From Embleya sp051903075 (GTDB lineage: Bacteria; Actinomycetota; Actinomycetes; Streptomycetales; Streptomycetaceae), in the NCBI RefSeq assembly GCF_051903075.1, contig NZ_CP182422.1:5952001-6016000 (forward strand): a stretch of DNA of 64,000 bases, written 5' to 3'. Below are positions 8,563 through 17,900 of the stretch, in pieces. Within the stretch, counting starts at the first letter, position 1. The number at the start of each line of letters is the position of its first letter. Below the pieces are notes generated by a model, which saw only the letters and a list, made by a program, of their open reading frames with translations, had not been told where the DNA came from and searched no databases. A program made the translations under genes and the position numbers.

Positions 8563-11500
8563 TCACAGGAGGCCGAGGCCGCGCAGGTCGGCGACACACT
8601 TGGCGAGGTAGTCCGGCGTGATCGACGGGACGGGCTCGCCGCCGACGGCGGCCAGCGCGGCGGTGAAGCGAGCGTTGGGGACGGCGCCGGCCGGTCGCGG
8701 TTCGCTCGGTCGGGCGTAGGCCGGAAGCAGCGGGAGCAGCGAACCCCGGCGTTGCTCCTCGGGCAGCCCGCGCAGGGCCGCCTCGAAGCGCATGCGCCAC
8801 TGCTCGTAGTCGGCGAACCGGCGGATGGGGTGCCCGGCGGCGATCAGCCAGTCCACCATCTCGTCCAGGGAGACGCCGTCGTCGTTGGCGTTGACCGCGT
8901 GGTACGTGCGGTAGCCGTCCGAGGCGTCGGCGCCGAGCGTGGCGATCGCCGCCGCGGTGAAGTCGACGGGCAGTCCGCTGTAGTGCGCCCGGCGGCGGCG
9001 CCCGTCCGCGTCGAGGTGATGGAAGGAGAGCGGCGCCATGCCGGTCGCGACCACGCTGAGGATCAGCCGGGTGAAGCGGTCGGGCAGATTGACCACGCCC
9101 GGCAGCCGGCGGTGGGCCAGGATCATGTCCGGCCGAAATACCGTGACAGGCAGCCCTGTTCGCTCATGGGCGGCGCGCAGCAGCACCTCGCCGGCCCACT
9201 TGCCGGTGGCGTACCCGTTCGCGTCGGAGCCGTCCAGCCGGCGGATCGGTGCCGCGGTGCGTACGTCGACCGTCTCGTCGAGCACCGATCCGTCGGGCTC
9301 CAGCGCGGCGGCGATGGTGGACACGAACGTGAACGGCTTCGCCGGGCCGGTGAGCGCGAGTTCGATCAGCTCGGCGGTGCCGACCACGTTCGGGCCGAAC
9401 AACCGGCCGTACGGAAGCACGTGGTTGACCAGGGCCGCGGCGTGCACGATGCGATCGGTCTCGGCGGCCAGCCGCCGCCAGGTCGACGCGTCCAGGCCCA
9501 GGCGCGGCGCGGAGATGTCGGCGGCCGGCACCTCCAGATGCCGGGCGGCGACCTCGTCGAACCAGCCCGGCCGATCCGCCGACGCGGCACGCAGGCAGTG
9601 CACCACGCGCTCCCGGGCCGCCGCGTCGTCGTCCGCGCGGGTCGGACAGATCAGCCGGCCGCCGGTGTCGGCCATCCGCCGCAGCCACTCGACGGCCAGG
9701 AACGCGCCCAGATAGCCGGTCGCGCCGGTGAGCAGGACGTTCCCGGCCGGCGCCGCGGCCGGCCGGCTCGCGGGGCGGCGGAGCAGTCCCGCGTCCATGA
9801 ACCGCTCCGGGGTCAGCTCGCTCGCGCGCACCTCGACCGCGTCGCGGCCGTGGATCGAGGCGAAGGTGGGCCGGACCGGGTGCGGTTCCCGGGCCGCGCC
9901 GAGATGGTCCGCGATGCGGGCCAGGGTCGCGGTGGGGCCGAGGACGAGCTGTACCGGGACCTCCACGTCGAAGATCTGCTCCAGCACGGTCGCGAACGTG
10001 TGCGCGGACAGCGAGTCACCGCCCAGCTCGGCGAATCCCGCGTCCGGGCGCAACGCCGAAGCGGGATGCCCGAGGGTGACCTGTACCGCGGCGAGGACGG
10101 CATCCAGGGGCGCCGCGTGCGGCCCGGCGGCCCGCAGCGCCGCGAACCGACCGGCCCGACCCGCCGCGATGTCCGCGTACAACCGCTCAAGCCGGGCGCC
10201 GTAGCGGGCGACGAGGGCGGGGCGCAGCGGCTTGCCGATCCCCGACAGCAGCCCGTTGGCCACCGTGAACGGCTCGGGTTCGAGGATCACGTCGTGCGGG
10301 ATCTCGTACGCCGCCAACCCCGCGTCGCGGGCGAGTTCGCGCATCCCGTCGAGGATCCTCGCCCGGGTCGTGTCGTCGTCCGCCGGCCCGGAGCCGCTCT
10401 GCGCGGGGACCACCACGGCGAGCAGGAACGCCTGTTCCGGGCTGCCGTAGACGTGGATCTGCGCGATGTGCGGGCTGGTCGCGTACAGCGCCTCCAGCCG
10501 GGAGATCGCCACGAACTCGCCCTGGGACAACTTGACCACGTTGTTCGTGCGGTCGACGTAGACCAGGTGATCCGGGGCGAGTTCGGCGAACACGTCGCCC
10601 GTGCGGTAGTAGCCGTCCGCGTCGAACGCCTGGGCGTCGACCTCGGGTTGCCTGAAGTAACCGGGCACCATCCCCACCGACTTGAGCCGCAGTTCGCCGC
10701 GCGGGTGGGGCTTGTCCGTGCCGAAGTAGCCCAGTTCCGGGACGTCCACCAGTCGGTAGTCGAGCACCGGTGGCCGCCGTACGCGCCCGTCGACGACCAC
10801 CGCCCGGGTGGTCTCCGTCGAGCCGTAGCAGTCCACGATGCGGGTGCCGAGCACCCGGGCCATGAACGTGTGCATCGCCGCCGACAGCGGCGCGCTGCCG
10901 CACAGGGCACTGACGATCCGGCCGCCGAGCATGCCGTCCCGGATCCGGTCGCGCGCGATCGTCTCGGCGCTCGACGCGTCGGTGTCGGCACCCGTTTCGG
11001 TCGCGGCGCGCGAGACGCGGTCGACTTCGAGCAGGTAGCGCTGGTGCACCATGTCGCAGATCCTCGGCACCAGGCTCAGCACGGTGGGCCGGGACAGCCG
11101 GATGTCGTCGAACAGGGTGGACATGTCGCCGCGCGCGGCGAAGAACCCGATGCCGCCCGAGGACAGCCCGGAGATCAGCCAGGCCCGGCCGTTGACGTGG
11201 CTCATCGGCATGTAGTGCAGGACGATCGTCGGCAGCGGGGTGTCGGGGCTCGCCCCGGCGTTGATCATGCCGCCGCGCCCGTTCTGCCACATCCGGGTGA
11301 TCATCGACGCGGTGTAGATCGCGCCCTTGGGCGTGCCGGTGCTGCCGGACGTGTAGATCAGGCCGACCAGCCGATCCGGATCGCCGTCGTCCCGCGCCGG
11401 CACCGTGGGCAGCGTTTCCCCGCGCCGCAGTTCGTCGGCGAGCGAGACCACCGCGGCGCGCCCGGCCAGCTTGTCCGCGGCGGCGCGCAGCGCTTCCCGA

Positions 11501-12102
11501 TGCGCGTCCACGCGGGCATCGTGGTCGAAGACCACCAGGCGCTCGACGGATGCGGATCGCAGTACGATCTCGACCGCCACGTCGATCGCGTCGAGATCGG
11601 CCGCGAGGATCCGGGGCGCCGTCTCCGCGACGATCGGCGCCAGCCGCGCGGCGGGGGAGCCGGTCGGCAACGGGACCGCGACCGCGCCCAGGTACATGCA
11701 GGCCAGGTCGATCGTCGCATGGTCGACGCCGGTGAACCCGACCACCGCGACGAAGTCACCCATGCGCAGGCCGCCTTCGACGCACCCGGCCCACGCACCG
11801 GCCAGCGCCACCACCCGCCGCCACACCTCGGCATAACTGAACATCATGAATTCCGGCAGCAGTTCGAGGGTGGTGCGGCCGGTGTCGGGATCGTGGACGA
11901 GCCGTTCGGTACGTCGGGCCAGCGCCGGTCGGTCCGCGTAGCCGTGCATCGCGGCGGCGATCGTGCCGACGAGGCTGCCGTCGCACCCGGCGATGGCGTC
12001 GGCGATGCTCGACGAGGGGATCGCGCGGGCGAATTCGGGGTCGTGCGCCCGAAGTGCGGTGACCCGGGCCGCGAGGTCGTGATCCGTCTGATGCTCAGGC
12101 AT
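8563..12102 (-). CDS. car: carboxylic acid reductase (A-PCP-R)
   Basis: This 1179-aa protein, the normal CAR length, reduces a carboxylic acid to an aldehyde using ATP and NADPH. The adenylation domain carries LIYTSGSTGTPKGA near residue 250. A carrier domain with LGGDSLS follows (phosphopantetheine Ser near 696). The C-terminal thioester reductase has VLLTGATGYLGAF near 790 and the catalytic NGYATGKWAGE near 965. Family members favour aromatic and fatty acids. It needs a phosphopantetheinyl transferase, which is not in the window. It lies 67 bp downstream of an MFS exporter on the same strand, so the two are probably co-transcribed. In this setting it could reduce an ADIC-derived aromatic acid or the homologated acid of the 13.8-kb operon. 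Confidence 0.93.
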   Translation of the reverse strand: MPEHQTDHDLAARVTALRAHDPEFARAIPSSSIADAIAGCDGSLVGTIAAAMHGYADRPALARRTERLVHDPDTGRTTLELLPEFMMFSYAEVWRRVVALAGAWAGCVEGGLRMGDFVAVVGFTGVDHATIDLACMYLGAVAVPLPTGSPAARLAPIVAETAPRILAADLDAIDVAVEIVLRSASVERLVVFDHDARVDAHREALRAAADKLAGRAAVVSLADELRRGETLPTVPARDDGDPDRLVGLIYTSGSTGTPKGAIYTASMITRMWQNGRGGMINAGASPDTPLPTIVLHYMPMSHVNGRAWLISGLSSGGIGFFAARGDMSTLFDDIRLSRPTVLSLVPRICDMVHQRYLLEVDRVSRAATETGADTDASSAETIARDRIRDGMLGGRIVSALCGSAPLSAAMHTFMARVLGTRIVDCYGSTETTRAVVVDGRVRRPPVLDYRLVDVPELGYFGTDKPHPRGELRLKSVGMVPGYFRQPEVDAQAFDADGYYRTGDVFAELAPDHLVYVDRTNNVVKLSQGEFVAISRLEALYATSPHIAQIHVYGSPEQAFLLAVVVPAQSGSGPADDDTTRARILDGMRELARDAGLAAYEIPHDVILEPEPFTVANGLLSGIGKPLRPALVARYGARLERLYADIAAGRAGRFAALRAAGPHAAPLDAVLAAVQVTLGHPASALRPDAGFAELGGDSLSAHTFATVLEQIFDVEVPVQLVLGPTATLARIADHLGAAREPHPVRPTFASIHGRDAVEVRASELTPERFMDAGLLRRPASRPAAAPAGNVLLTGATGYLGAFLAVEWLRRMADTGGRLICPTRADDDAAARERVVHCLRAASADRPGWFDEVAARHLEVPAADISAPRLGLDASTWRRLAAETDRIVHAAALVNHVLPYGRLFGPNVVGTAELIELALTGPAKPFTFVSTIAAALEPDGSVLDETVDVRTAAPIRRLDGSDANGYATGKWAGEVLLRAAHERTGLPVTVFRPDMILAHRRLPGVVNLPDRFTRLILSVVATGMAPLSFHHLDADGRRRRAHYSGLPVDFTAAAIATLGADASDGYRTYHAVNANDDGVSLDEMVDWLIAAGHPIRRFADYEQWRMRFEAALRGLPEEQRRGSLLPLLPAYARPSEPRPAGAVPNARFTAALAAVGGEPVPSITPDYLAKCVADLRGLGLL

Positions 12103-12169
12103 GAGTGCTCCGATGGGTGACGAGTCGGATGAATCGGCGGCCCGAGAGGCGGGGAGGACGCGGTTTCGG

Positions 12170-13576
12170 CTAGCCGGTGTGTGCGGGCAGTCGCCGCCCG
12201 CCGACGGCCGTGGCCACCGCCATCAGCAGGTAGACCACCACGGCCGCGGTCGCGGGCGCGGCGATCGTGTTGCCGGACTGGAGACCGCCGATCAGCGCGA
12301 CGCCGATCATGGTTCCGGAACTGCGCGCCGCCGAGAGCAGGCCACTGGCGATCGCCGTGCGGTGCTCCGGGGCGGTCGCCATGACCAGGGTGATCTGCGG
12401 CACGGTCGCCAGACCGAAGCCGAGTCCGATGAAGGTGAGCCCGACACCGACACCGATCGGGGTCTCGCCGCCGAGGAGGATCAGCAACACGCCGCCGATT
12501 GTGGTCAGCACGGTCGCGATGGCCAGCACCCGAAAGGCGCCGAGCCGGGCGTTGACCCGCCCGGCGACCAGGGGCATGAAGGTGATCGGCAACGCGGAGG
12601 GCAGGAAGCACAGTCCGGTGGCGACCGGTCCGTAGCCGTGCACCTGCTGGAGGAACACGCTGATCGCGAAGACCAGTCCGTAGTAGCCGACGAACAGCAG
12701 CAGACCCACCAGCACGAACTCGCGGAACCCCGGGGCCCGGAACAGATCTCCCGGAATCATCGGGGACGCACACGCCCGTTGCCACACCACGAAGGCGACG
12801 AGCCCTGCCAGCGCGATGCCGGCCGCCGTCAGGGGCAGCGGATGGGTCCAACCCAGCTCGTGTCCCTCGGTCAGCGCCAACGCGATGCCGCCCAGTACGA
12901 CAATGGCCAGCAACTGCCCCGGAAGATCCTGGGGTTCCCTGGTCGAAGGCGCTGCGTCAGGCCCCTTCTCGCGACCGGGCATATGGCGGGCCGCGAGCCA
13001 CAGCGTGATCACCACGATCGGCGCATTGACCAGGAAGATGCTCCGCCAGCCGATCGCGCCGACCAGCGCCCCGCCCAGAACGGGCCCGAACGCGACCGGA
13101 CTTCCGGCCACCATCGCCCAGACGGCGACCGCCTTGGCGCGTTCGTTCGGCTCCTTGTAGGTATCGCTGAGCATCACCAACGACGCGGGCACGAGCAACA
13201 CCGCGCCCAGTCCCTGCCCGGCCCGCATCGCGACCAACACCGCACCGTTCGGAGCCAGTCCGCACAACACCGAGGCCACCCCGAACACCGCCGTACCCAC
13301 GCGGAACACGGACACCGACCCGTAGCGCCCGACCGCCGCGGCGCCGGCCAATACCAGACTGGCCAGCACGATCACGTACGCGTCGACCACGAGTTGCATC
13401 GTGGCCAGGCTCGCGTGCAGGTCGGTGCGGATCGCCGGGATCGCCACGTTCACGATGCTGATGTCGATGACCATCATCCCGTAGCCCAGGCTGACCACCG
13501 TCAGTACGCGGCCGGGACGCGGCGGTGCGTGAGCCGTCCTGGGCGTGCGGTGGTCGGAACCGGTCGAGTTGGCCAT
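12170..13576 (-). CDS. MFS drug exporter, DHA2 (14-TM) family
   Basis: This integral membrane protein (468 aa from the chosen ATG) has many hydrophobic segments. It has DHA2-type motifs early on (MMVIDISIVNVAIPAI at TM1) and motif C-like LVPASLVMLSDTY, as in EmrB/QacA proton-driven multidrug exporters. Another ATG 18 bp upstream (13594) and a longer frame to 13843 are possible; neither has a clear ribosome binding site, and the chosen start puts a normal short tail before TM1. It is first in a leftward pair with the carboxylic acid reductase and divergent from the 12-gene operon, so product export or self-resistance is likely. Confidence 0.85.
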   Translation of the reverse strand: MANSTGSDHRTPRTAHAPPRPGRVLTVVSLGYGMMVIDISIVNVAIPAIRTDLHASLATMQLVVDAYVIVLASLVLAGAAAVGRYGSVSVFRVGTAVFGVASVLCGLAPNGAVLVAMRAGQGLGAVLLVPASLVMLSDTYKEPNERAKAVAVWAMVAGSPVAFGPVLGGALVGAIGWRSIFLVNAPIVVITLWLAARHMPGREKGPDAAPSTREPQDLPGQLLAIVVLGGIALALTEGHELGWTHPLPLTAAGIALAGLVAFVVWQRACASPMIPGDLFRAPGFREFVLVGLLLFVGYYGLVFAISVFLQQVHGYGPVATGLCFLPSALPITFMPLVAGRVNARLGAFRVLAIATVLTTIGGVLLILLGGETPIGVGVGLTFIGLGFGLATVPQITLVMATAPEHRTAIASGLLSAARSSGTMIGVALIGGLQSGNTIAAPATAAVVVYLLMAVATAVGGRRLPAHTG

Positions 13577-13844
13577 GAGGTTGCCGTTTCGCATGAGGCG
13601 ACGAGTGCGGGCGTGCGAACCGACGCGGTCTCGCGGACCGCCGAGCGGTGCCGGGCAGGGTCGATCGGTGCGCCGAAATCCTATCCGGGGGCAAACCGGG
13701 GACGTCAACCGGGAAATCTGTCGGACCCGCCCGAATGCGCGCCATTGATCCGATTCCAGGGTTCGCTCTAGAGGTTCCTCTGATTTCCGCGGGGCCCGCC
13801 GCCGGCTACGTTCGGGGCGCCGCCAACTGCGAGAGGAATTCATC
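13577..13844. promoter_or_regulatory. divergent promoter region (exporter/CAR versus 12-gene operon)
   Basis: The 268 bp between divergent start codons must hold both promoters. It contains a short inverted repeat, AGAGG-TT-CCTCT at 13770-13781, about 65 bp upstream of the rightward GTG, which could be an operator. I cannot assign -35 and -10 boxes with confidence. Confidence 0.35.
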
Positions 13845-15560
13845 GTGGGAGTGAGTGGAACGGGCTCACCATTTTCTGCGCCGAGCCGAAACCCCGGTTT
13901 TCCGCAGCGCCCCTCGTCGATGCCGTTTCACCGCTACACGCGGGACGACCCGGTGTTGCCGACGGGCCGGGACGGTGGGGCGAGGGCATGGCCGGACCGG
14001 GTGCTCGACCGTGCGCCGGTGTGGGCCTCGGTCGACCTCAGGGACGGGAACCAGGCCCTGGCCGAGCCCATGGACCTGCGCCGGAAGAAGCGCATGTTCG
14101 ACCTGCTGGTCGGGCTCGGTTTCAAGGACATCGAGATCGGATATCCGGCGGCGAGCGTCGACGATTTCGACTTCGTCCGCGAACTGGTGATCAAGAACGG
14201 AATTCCGGACGACGTCACCGTATCGGTTTTCACCCCGGCCAGAACCGAACTCGTCGAGCGCACCTTCGCCGCCATTCGCGGCGCGGAACGTGCGGTGGTG
14301 CATTTGTGCCACGCGACGGCGTGCCTGTGGCGCGACGTGGTGTTCGGCATGTCGCGCGCCGAGGTGTTGCGGATGGCCGTCACCGGTGCGGAGGACCTGG
14401 TGCGGCTCGCGGAGCGGGAGACCGGCGCGGACATCCGCTTCGAGTACTCGCCCGAGACGTTCAACGTCACCGAGCCGGACTTCGCCCTGGAGATCGCCGA
14501 CCGGGTGGCCGCCGTCGTCGGCGCGTGCCCGGACCGGCCGCTCGTGCTCAACCTCCCGACCACCGTGGAGACCCACTCGCCCAACGTCTTCGCCGACCAG
14601 ATCGAGTGGATGCACCGCAACCTGGACCGCCGCGACTCGATCGTGTTGTCCGTGCACCCGCACAACGACCGGGGCACCGCCGTCGCCTCCGCCGAACTGG
14701 CCCTGATGGCCGGGGCGGACCGGGTCGAGGGCACGCTGTTCGGCAACGGCGAGCGCACCGGAAACGTGTGCCTGGTGACCCTCGCGCTCAACCTCTTCGG
14801 CCGCGGCGTGGATCCGGAACTGGAACTCTCCGACATCGACGCGGTCCGCGAGATCGTCGAGGACTGCAACCGCCTGCCGGTGCACCCGCGACACCCGTAC
14901 GCCGGCGACCTCGTCTACACCGCCTTCTCCGGCACCCACCAGGACGCCATCGCCAAGGGCCTGGCGGCCCTGGCCGCGCGGGCCGGTGGGGACCCGGCGA
15001 ACGCGCCGTGGCAGGTCCCGTATCTGCCGATCGACCCCCGGGACGTCGGCCGTGACTACGAGGCGATCATCCGGGTGAACAGCCAGTCGGGCAAGGGCGG
15101 CATCGCCTACGTCCTCAAGGCCGGCTGGGGGCTGGACCTGCCGGTCGGCCTGCGCCGCGACTTCGCCGGCGTGGTGCAGGACGTCACCGACGCCACCGGG
15201 CGCGAACTGGACCCGCAGGACATCTGGCGGCTGTTCCGGGAGACCTACTGCGCCGACCCGAGCGCCGTTTCCCGGGGCGCGGCCGACGAGCACGAGGTGA
15301 TCGAGGAACTGGCAGCCGCGTACGGCGTCGAGTTCACCCGGGTGCTGGTCGCCGACGCGACGGACTCGACCGTCTGCTTCGTGGAACTCGCCACGGCGAC
15401 CGCCGCGTTCTGGGGCGTCGGCCTCGCCGCCGGGGCCACGGACGCGGCCCTGCGCGCGGGCCGCTCCGCGCTGCGCCGCGCGGGCGCGGACGCGGAAACA
15501 GGCGGGGGAGCCCGCCCCGACACCGGCCGCACCGAGAGCGGACGAGGAGCATCGCGATGA
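13845..15560 (+). CDS. 2-isopropylmalate synthase (LeuA)-like enzyme
   Basis: This 571-aa homologue of actinobacterial alpha-isopropylmalate synthase has the DRE-TIM barrel motif ASVDLRDGNQALAEPMD, the metal-binding SVHPHNDRGTAVA and LFGNGERTGNVCLVTLALN, then INxxSGKGG-type IRVNSQSGKGGIAYVLK and a C-terminal LeuA dimer domain. It condenses acetyl-CoA with a 2-oxo acid. GTG 13845 has AGAGG 8 nt upstream; ATG 13920 (MPFHRYT, where primary-metabolic LeuA normally begins) is an alternative. Position at the head of a coupled operon with no leuB/C/D suggests a pathway-specific paralogue that elongates or builds an unusual acid. LeuA homologues play such roles in belactosin/cystargolide-type pathways. 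The LeuA stop overlaps the next ATG. Confidence 0.88.
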   Translation: MGVSGTGSPFSAPSRNPGFPQRPSSMPFHRYTRDDPVLPTGRDGGARAWPDRVLDRAPVWASVDLRDGNQALAEPMDLRRKKRMFDLLVGLGFKDIEIGYPAASVDDFDFVRELVIKNGIPDDVTVSVFTPARTELVERTFAAIRGAERAVVHLCHATACLWRDVVFGMSRAEVLRMAVTGAEDLVRLAERETGADIRFEYSPETFNVTEPDFALEIADRVAAVVGACPDRPLVLNLPTTVETHSPNVFADQIEWMHRNLDRRDSIVLSVHPHNDRGTAVASAELALMAGADRVEGTLFGNGERTGNVCLVTLALNLFGRGVDPELELSDIDAVREIVEDCNRLPVHPRHPYAGDLVYTAFSGTHQDAIAKGLAALAARAGGDPANAPWQVPYLPIDPRDVGRDYEAIIRVNSQSGKGGIAYVLKAGWGLDLPVGLRRDFAGVVQDVTDATGRELDPQDIWRLFRETYCADPSAVSRGAADEHEVIEELAAAYGVEFTRVLVADATDSTVCFVELATATAAFWGVGLAAGATDAALRAGRSALRRAGADAETGGGARPDTGRTESGRGASR

Positions 15561-16060
15561 GGACGAACGCCTTCCACACCGTCGCCCCCGGGACCTACCG
15601 GGAGGACGGCGGCCTGGAGTACGAGGACTTCGTCCCCGACGAGGTCGTCGAACACCGACCCGGCCGCACGATCACCATGACCGACAACGTGTGGAGTTCG
15701 CTGCTCTGCCTCAACCAGCACCCGCTGCACATCGATGCCGTATACGCGGAACAAACCGGCTTCGGCCGCATTGTGGTCTCCAGCCTGGTCACCTTCGGCA
15801 TCGTCAACGGGATGACCGTGGCCACGATCAGCGCCAAGGGCGTGGCCAACCTCGGCTGGGACAAGGTGCGCCTGTCCGCACCCGTGTTCGTCGGCGACAC
15901 GCTCTACGCCCGGACCCGCATCCTCGCCAAACGCGAGTCGAAGACCCGCCCCGACGAGGGGATCGTCACCGTGCACACCACGGGCCTGAACCAGGACGGC
16001 GTGACCGTGATCGCCTTCGACCGAACCATCCTCGTCCCCCGACGGAAGGAAGACCGATGA
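15557..16060 (+). CDS. MaoC-family hydratase (mesaconyl/itaconyl-CoA hydratase-like)
   Basis: This 167-aa single hot-dog domain has the MaoC signature region LNQHPLHIDAVYA, followed by VVSSLVTFGIVNGMTV, DKVRLSAPVFVGDTLYARTRI and the sheet KTRPDEGIVTVHT. This pattern resembles mesaconyl-CoA and itaconyl-CoA hydratases rather than R-specific enoyl-CoA hydratases, in which an Asp precedes Asn-Pro in the motif. It adds water to, or removes it from, a branched unsaturated acyl-CoA. It overlaps LeuA-like and oxygenase genes by 4 bases each. With the CitE-like lyase two genes on, it could form a citramalyl/methylmalyl-CoA-type hydration and cleavage (or condensation) pair. Confidence 0.83.
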   Translation: MRTNAFHTVAPGTYREDGGLEYEDFVPDEVVEHRPGRTITMTDNVWSSLLCLNQHPLHIDAVYAEQTGFGRIVVSSLVTFGIVNGMTVATISAKGVANLGWDKVRLSAPVFVGDTLYARTRILAKRESKTRPDEGIVTVHTTGLNQDGVTVIAFDRTILVPRRKEDR

Positions 16061-17010
16061 TCCCGGTCGTCGACCTGACGGCAGCCCGCACGGACGCCGA
16101 CGCCGAACGCGCCGTCGCCGAGGAGATCTCCAAGGCATGCAAGGGCACGGGCTTCTTCATCGTGCGCGGCCACGGCATCGCCACCGACGTGTTCACCGAC
16201 GCCTACGCCGCCTCGCTGCGCTTCTTCGGGCTCCCGCTCGACACCAAACACGAGTTCGCGATGCGGACCAGCACGGTGCGCGGCGACAACGACTACAGCC
16301 CCTACGGATACAGCGCGCTGCTGTCCGAGAACGCCTACGCGTACACGGGCCGGGCCGGCATGCCGTCCGACTACGTGGAGAAGTTCAGCGTCGGCCGGCT
16401 GATCCTGGACGACGACGAGGAACTGCCGTTCCCCGCCGACCCGGACGGCGTGGCGCTGCGCGGCGCGCTGAAGCGGTACTTCGCGGCCTGCGAGAGCGTG
16501 TCCGACCGGATCGCCGAACTCCTCGCGCTGGCCCTGGACCTGCCCCGCGACTTCTTCGCGATCCGCACCGACACCTCGAACGACTCGCTGCGCTCGCACC
16601 TGTACCCGGGCATCGCCCCGGAGTTCGTCAACGACCAGGGCATGGGGCAGCACACCGACGGCACGCTGATCACACTGCTCACCCAGGACGGCCCGGGCCT
16701 GCAGATCCGCGACCGCGCGGGCGAGTGGCTGGATGTGGACGTGCGCGAACAGGACACGTTCATCGTCAACATCGGTGACCTGATGGCCCGTTGGTCCAAC
16801 GACGAGTACGTCTCCACGCCGCACCGGGTCCGGCTGGACGTGCGCCGTAGGCAGTCGATCGCGTTCTTCAAGCTGGCCAACGACGACACCGTCATCGACT
16901 GCTTCCCCGCGTTCGTCAAGGACCGACCCGCGCGGTACGAACCGATCCGCTACGAGGAGTTCTCGCTGCGGAAGATGAATCTGCTGTTCGGAAGGGAGAG
17001 CGCGCGATGA
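16057..17010 (+). CDS. isopenicillin N synthase-family Fe(II)/2OG oxygenase
   Basis: This 317-aa protein has the DIOX_N start (IPVVDLTAARTDADAE) and a jelly-roll core with metal ligands H199 and D201 (GQHTDGTLITLL) and H256 (STPHRVRLD). The 2-oxoglutarate-binding R-x-S follows at R265-S267, and the ACC-oxidase-like VNIGDLMARWSNDEYVST segment is present. All iron and co-substrate residues are there, so it should be an active hydroxylase, desaturase or cyclase. It is coupled on both sides by ATGA overlaps. The substrate is probably an intermediate of the LeuA/MaoC/CitE steps or an amino acid derived from them; the sequence does not decide. Confidence 0.88.
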   Translation: MIPVVDLTAARTDADAERAVAEEISKACKGTGFFIVRGHGIATDVFTDAYAASLRFFGLPLDTKHEFAMRTSTVRGDNDYSPYGYSALLSENAYAYTGRAGMPSDYVEKFSVGRLILDDDEELPFPADPDGVALRGALKRYFAACESVSDRIAELLALALDLPRDFFAIRTDTSNDSLRSHLYPGIAPEFVNDQGMGQHTDGTLITLLTQDGPGLQIRDRAGEWLDVDVREQDTFIVNIGDLMARWSNDEYVSTPHRVRLDVRRRQSIAFFKLANDDTVIDCFPAFVKDRPARYEPIRYEEFSLRKMNLLFGRESAR

Positions 17011-17855
17011 GAGCGCACGCGAGCCTGCTCTACACCCCCGCACTGCGCGTGGCATCGGTGGCCGAACCGGGTCGGATGCGCGCGGACATGCTGGTGTTGG
17101 ACCTGGAGGACTCCATCCACCCGGCCCGCAAGGTCGAGGCGCGCGAGGCCCTGGCCGGCGCCGACCTGACCCGGGCCGAACTGCCCGCCCTCGGCCTGCG
17201 GGTGAACACCATCGCCACGTACGACGGCCTGGCGGACATGCGGTTCCTGCTCGACGCCGACGCGATGATCGGGGGCGTCCCCGTCGACGTGGTCTTCATC
17301 CCGAAGATCGCCGGGGCGGGCGACGTGGCGGTGTATCGCTCACTGCTCTCGCACACCTCGCGCCCGCCCAGTGTGTGCAGCTTCATCGAGACCGTGGACG
17401 CGGTGGAGAACGCTCTGGAGATCGCCGAGGTCAGCGACGGCCTGTGCTTCGGACAGGCCGATCTGACCGCCGAGTTGTACGCCCCGAGCGAGGTCTACCT
17501 CGACCACGCACGGGCCCGGTTGTGTGCCGCGGCTTCCCGCTACCGGGTGCCCGCCATCGACACCAACTCCTTCGAACTGCACGACCTGGACCTGGTCGAG
17601 GCCCAGTGCCGGGCCGCCCGAAGCATCGGATTCACCGGCAAGGCGGCGATCCACCCCCGCCAGGTGGACGTGATCGCCGCGACCTTCGCGGTCGGCGCGG
17701 ACGAACTCGCCGAATACCGGCGTGTGGTGGCGGACTACGACAGCACGCCCTACGGCTTCGCGGTCGAGAAGGACCGCGTGCTCGCCCCGCCGTTCGTGCT
17801 GCGCGCGCGCCGCATGCTCGCCCTGCACACGGCCGACGCCGACGCCGCGTCGTAA
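17007..17855 (+). CDS. HpcH/HpaI/CitE-family aldolase-lyase
   Basis: This 282-aa TIM-barrel protein has CitE-family signatures: MLVLDLEDSIHPARKVEARE (metal and phosphate handling), SFIETVDAVENALEI, and FTGKAAIHPRQVDVI near the end. Relatives cleave or form citramalyl-CoA, malyl-CoA or methylmalyl-CoA, giving a 2-oxo acid plus acyl-CoA. It is coupled to the 2OG oxygenase; a 45-nt gap with its own ribosome binding site separates it from the next block. Together with the MaoC protein it suggests C-C bond chemistry on short branched acyl-CoAs. Confidence 0.87.
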   Translation: MRAHASLLYTPALRVASVAEPGRMRADMLVLDLEDSIHPARKVEAREALAGADLTRAELPALGLRVNTIATYDGLADMRFLLDADAMIGGVPVDVVFIPKIAGAGDVAVYRSLLSHTSRPPSVCSFIETVDAVENALEIAEVSDGLCFGQADLTAELYAPSEVYLDHARARLCAAASRYRVPAIDTNSFELHDLDLVEAQCRAARSIGFTGKAAIHPRQVDVIAATFAVGADELAEYRRVVADYDSTPYGFAVEKDRVLAPPFVLRARRMLALHTADADAAS

Positions 17856-17900
17856 CCCGACGCCGCCTTGTAACCCGCACTCGTGAATCGGGAGATCCCA

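Noticed and set aside
8563..12102. An NRPS module (adenylation plus carrier plus reductase).
   Set aside because: There is no condensation domain, and length, order and the reductase motif fit a stand-alone carboxylic acid reductase.
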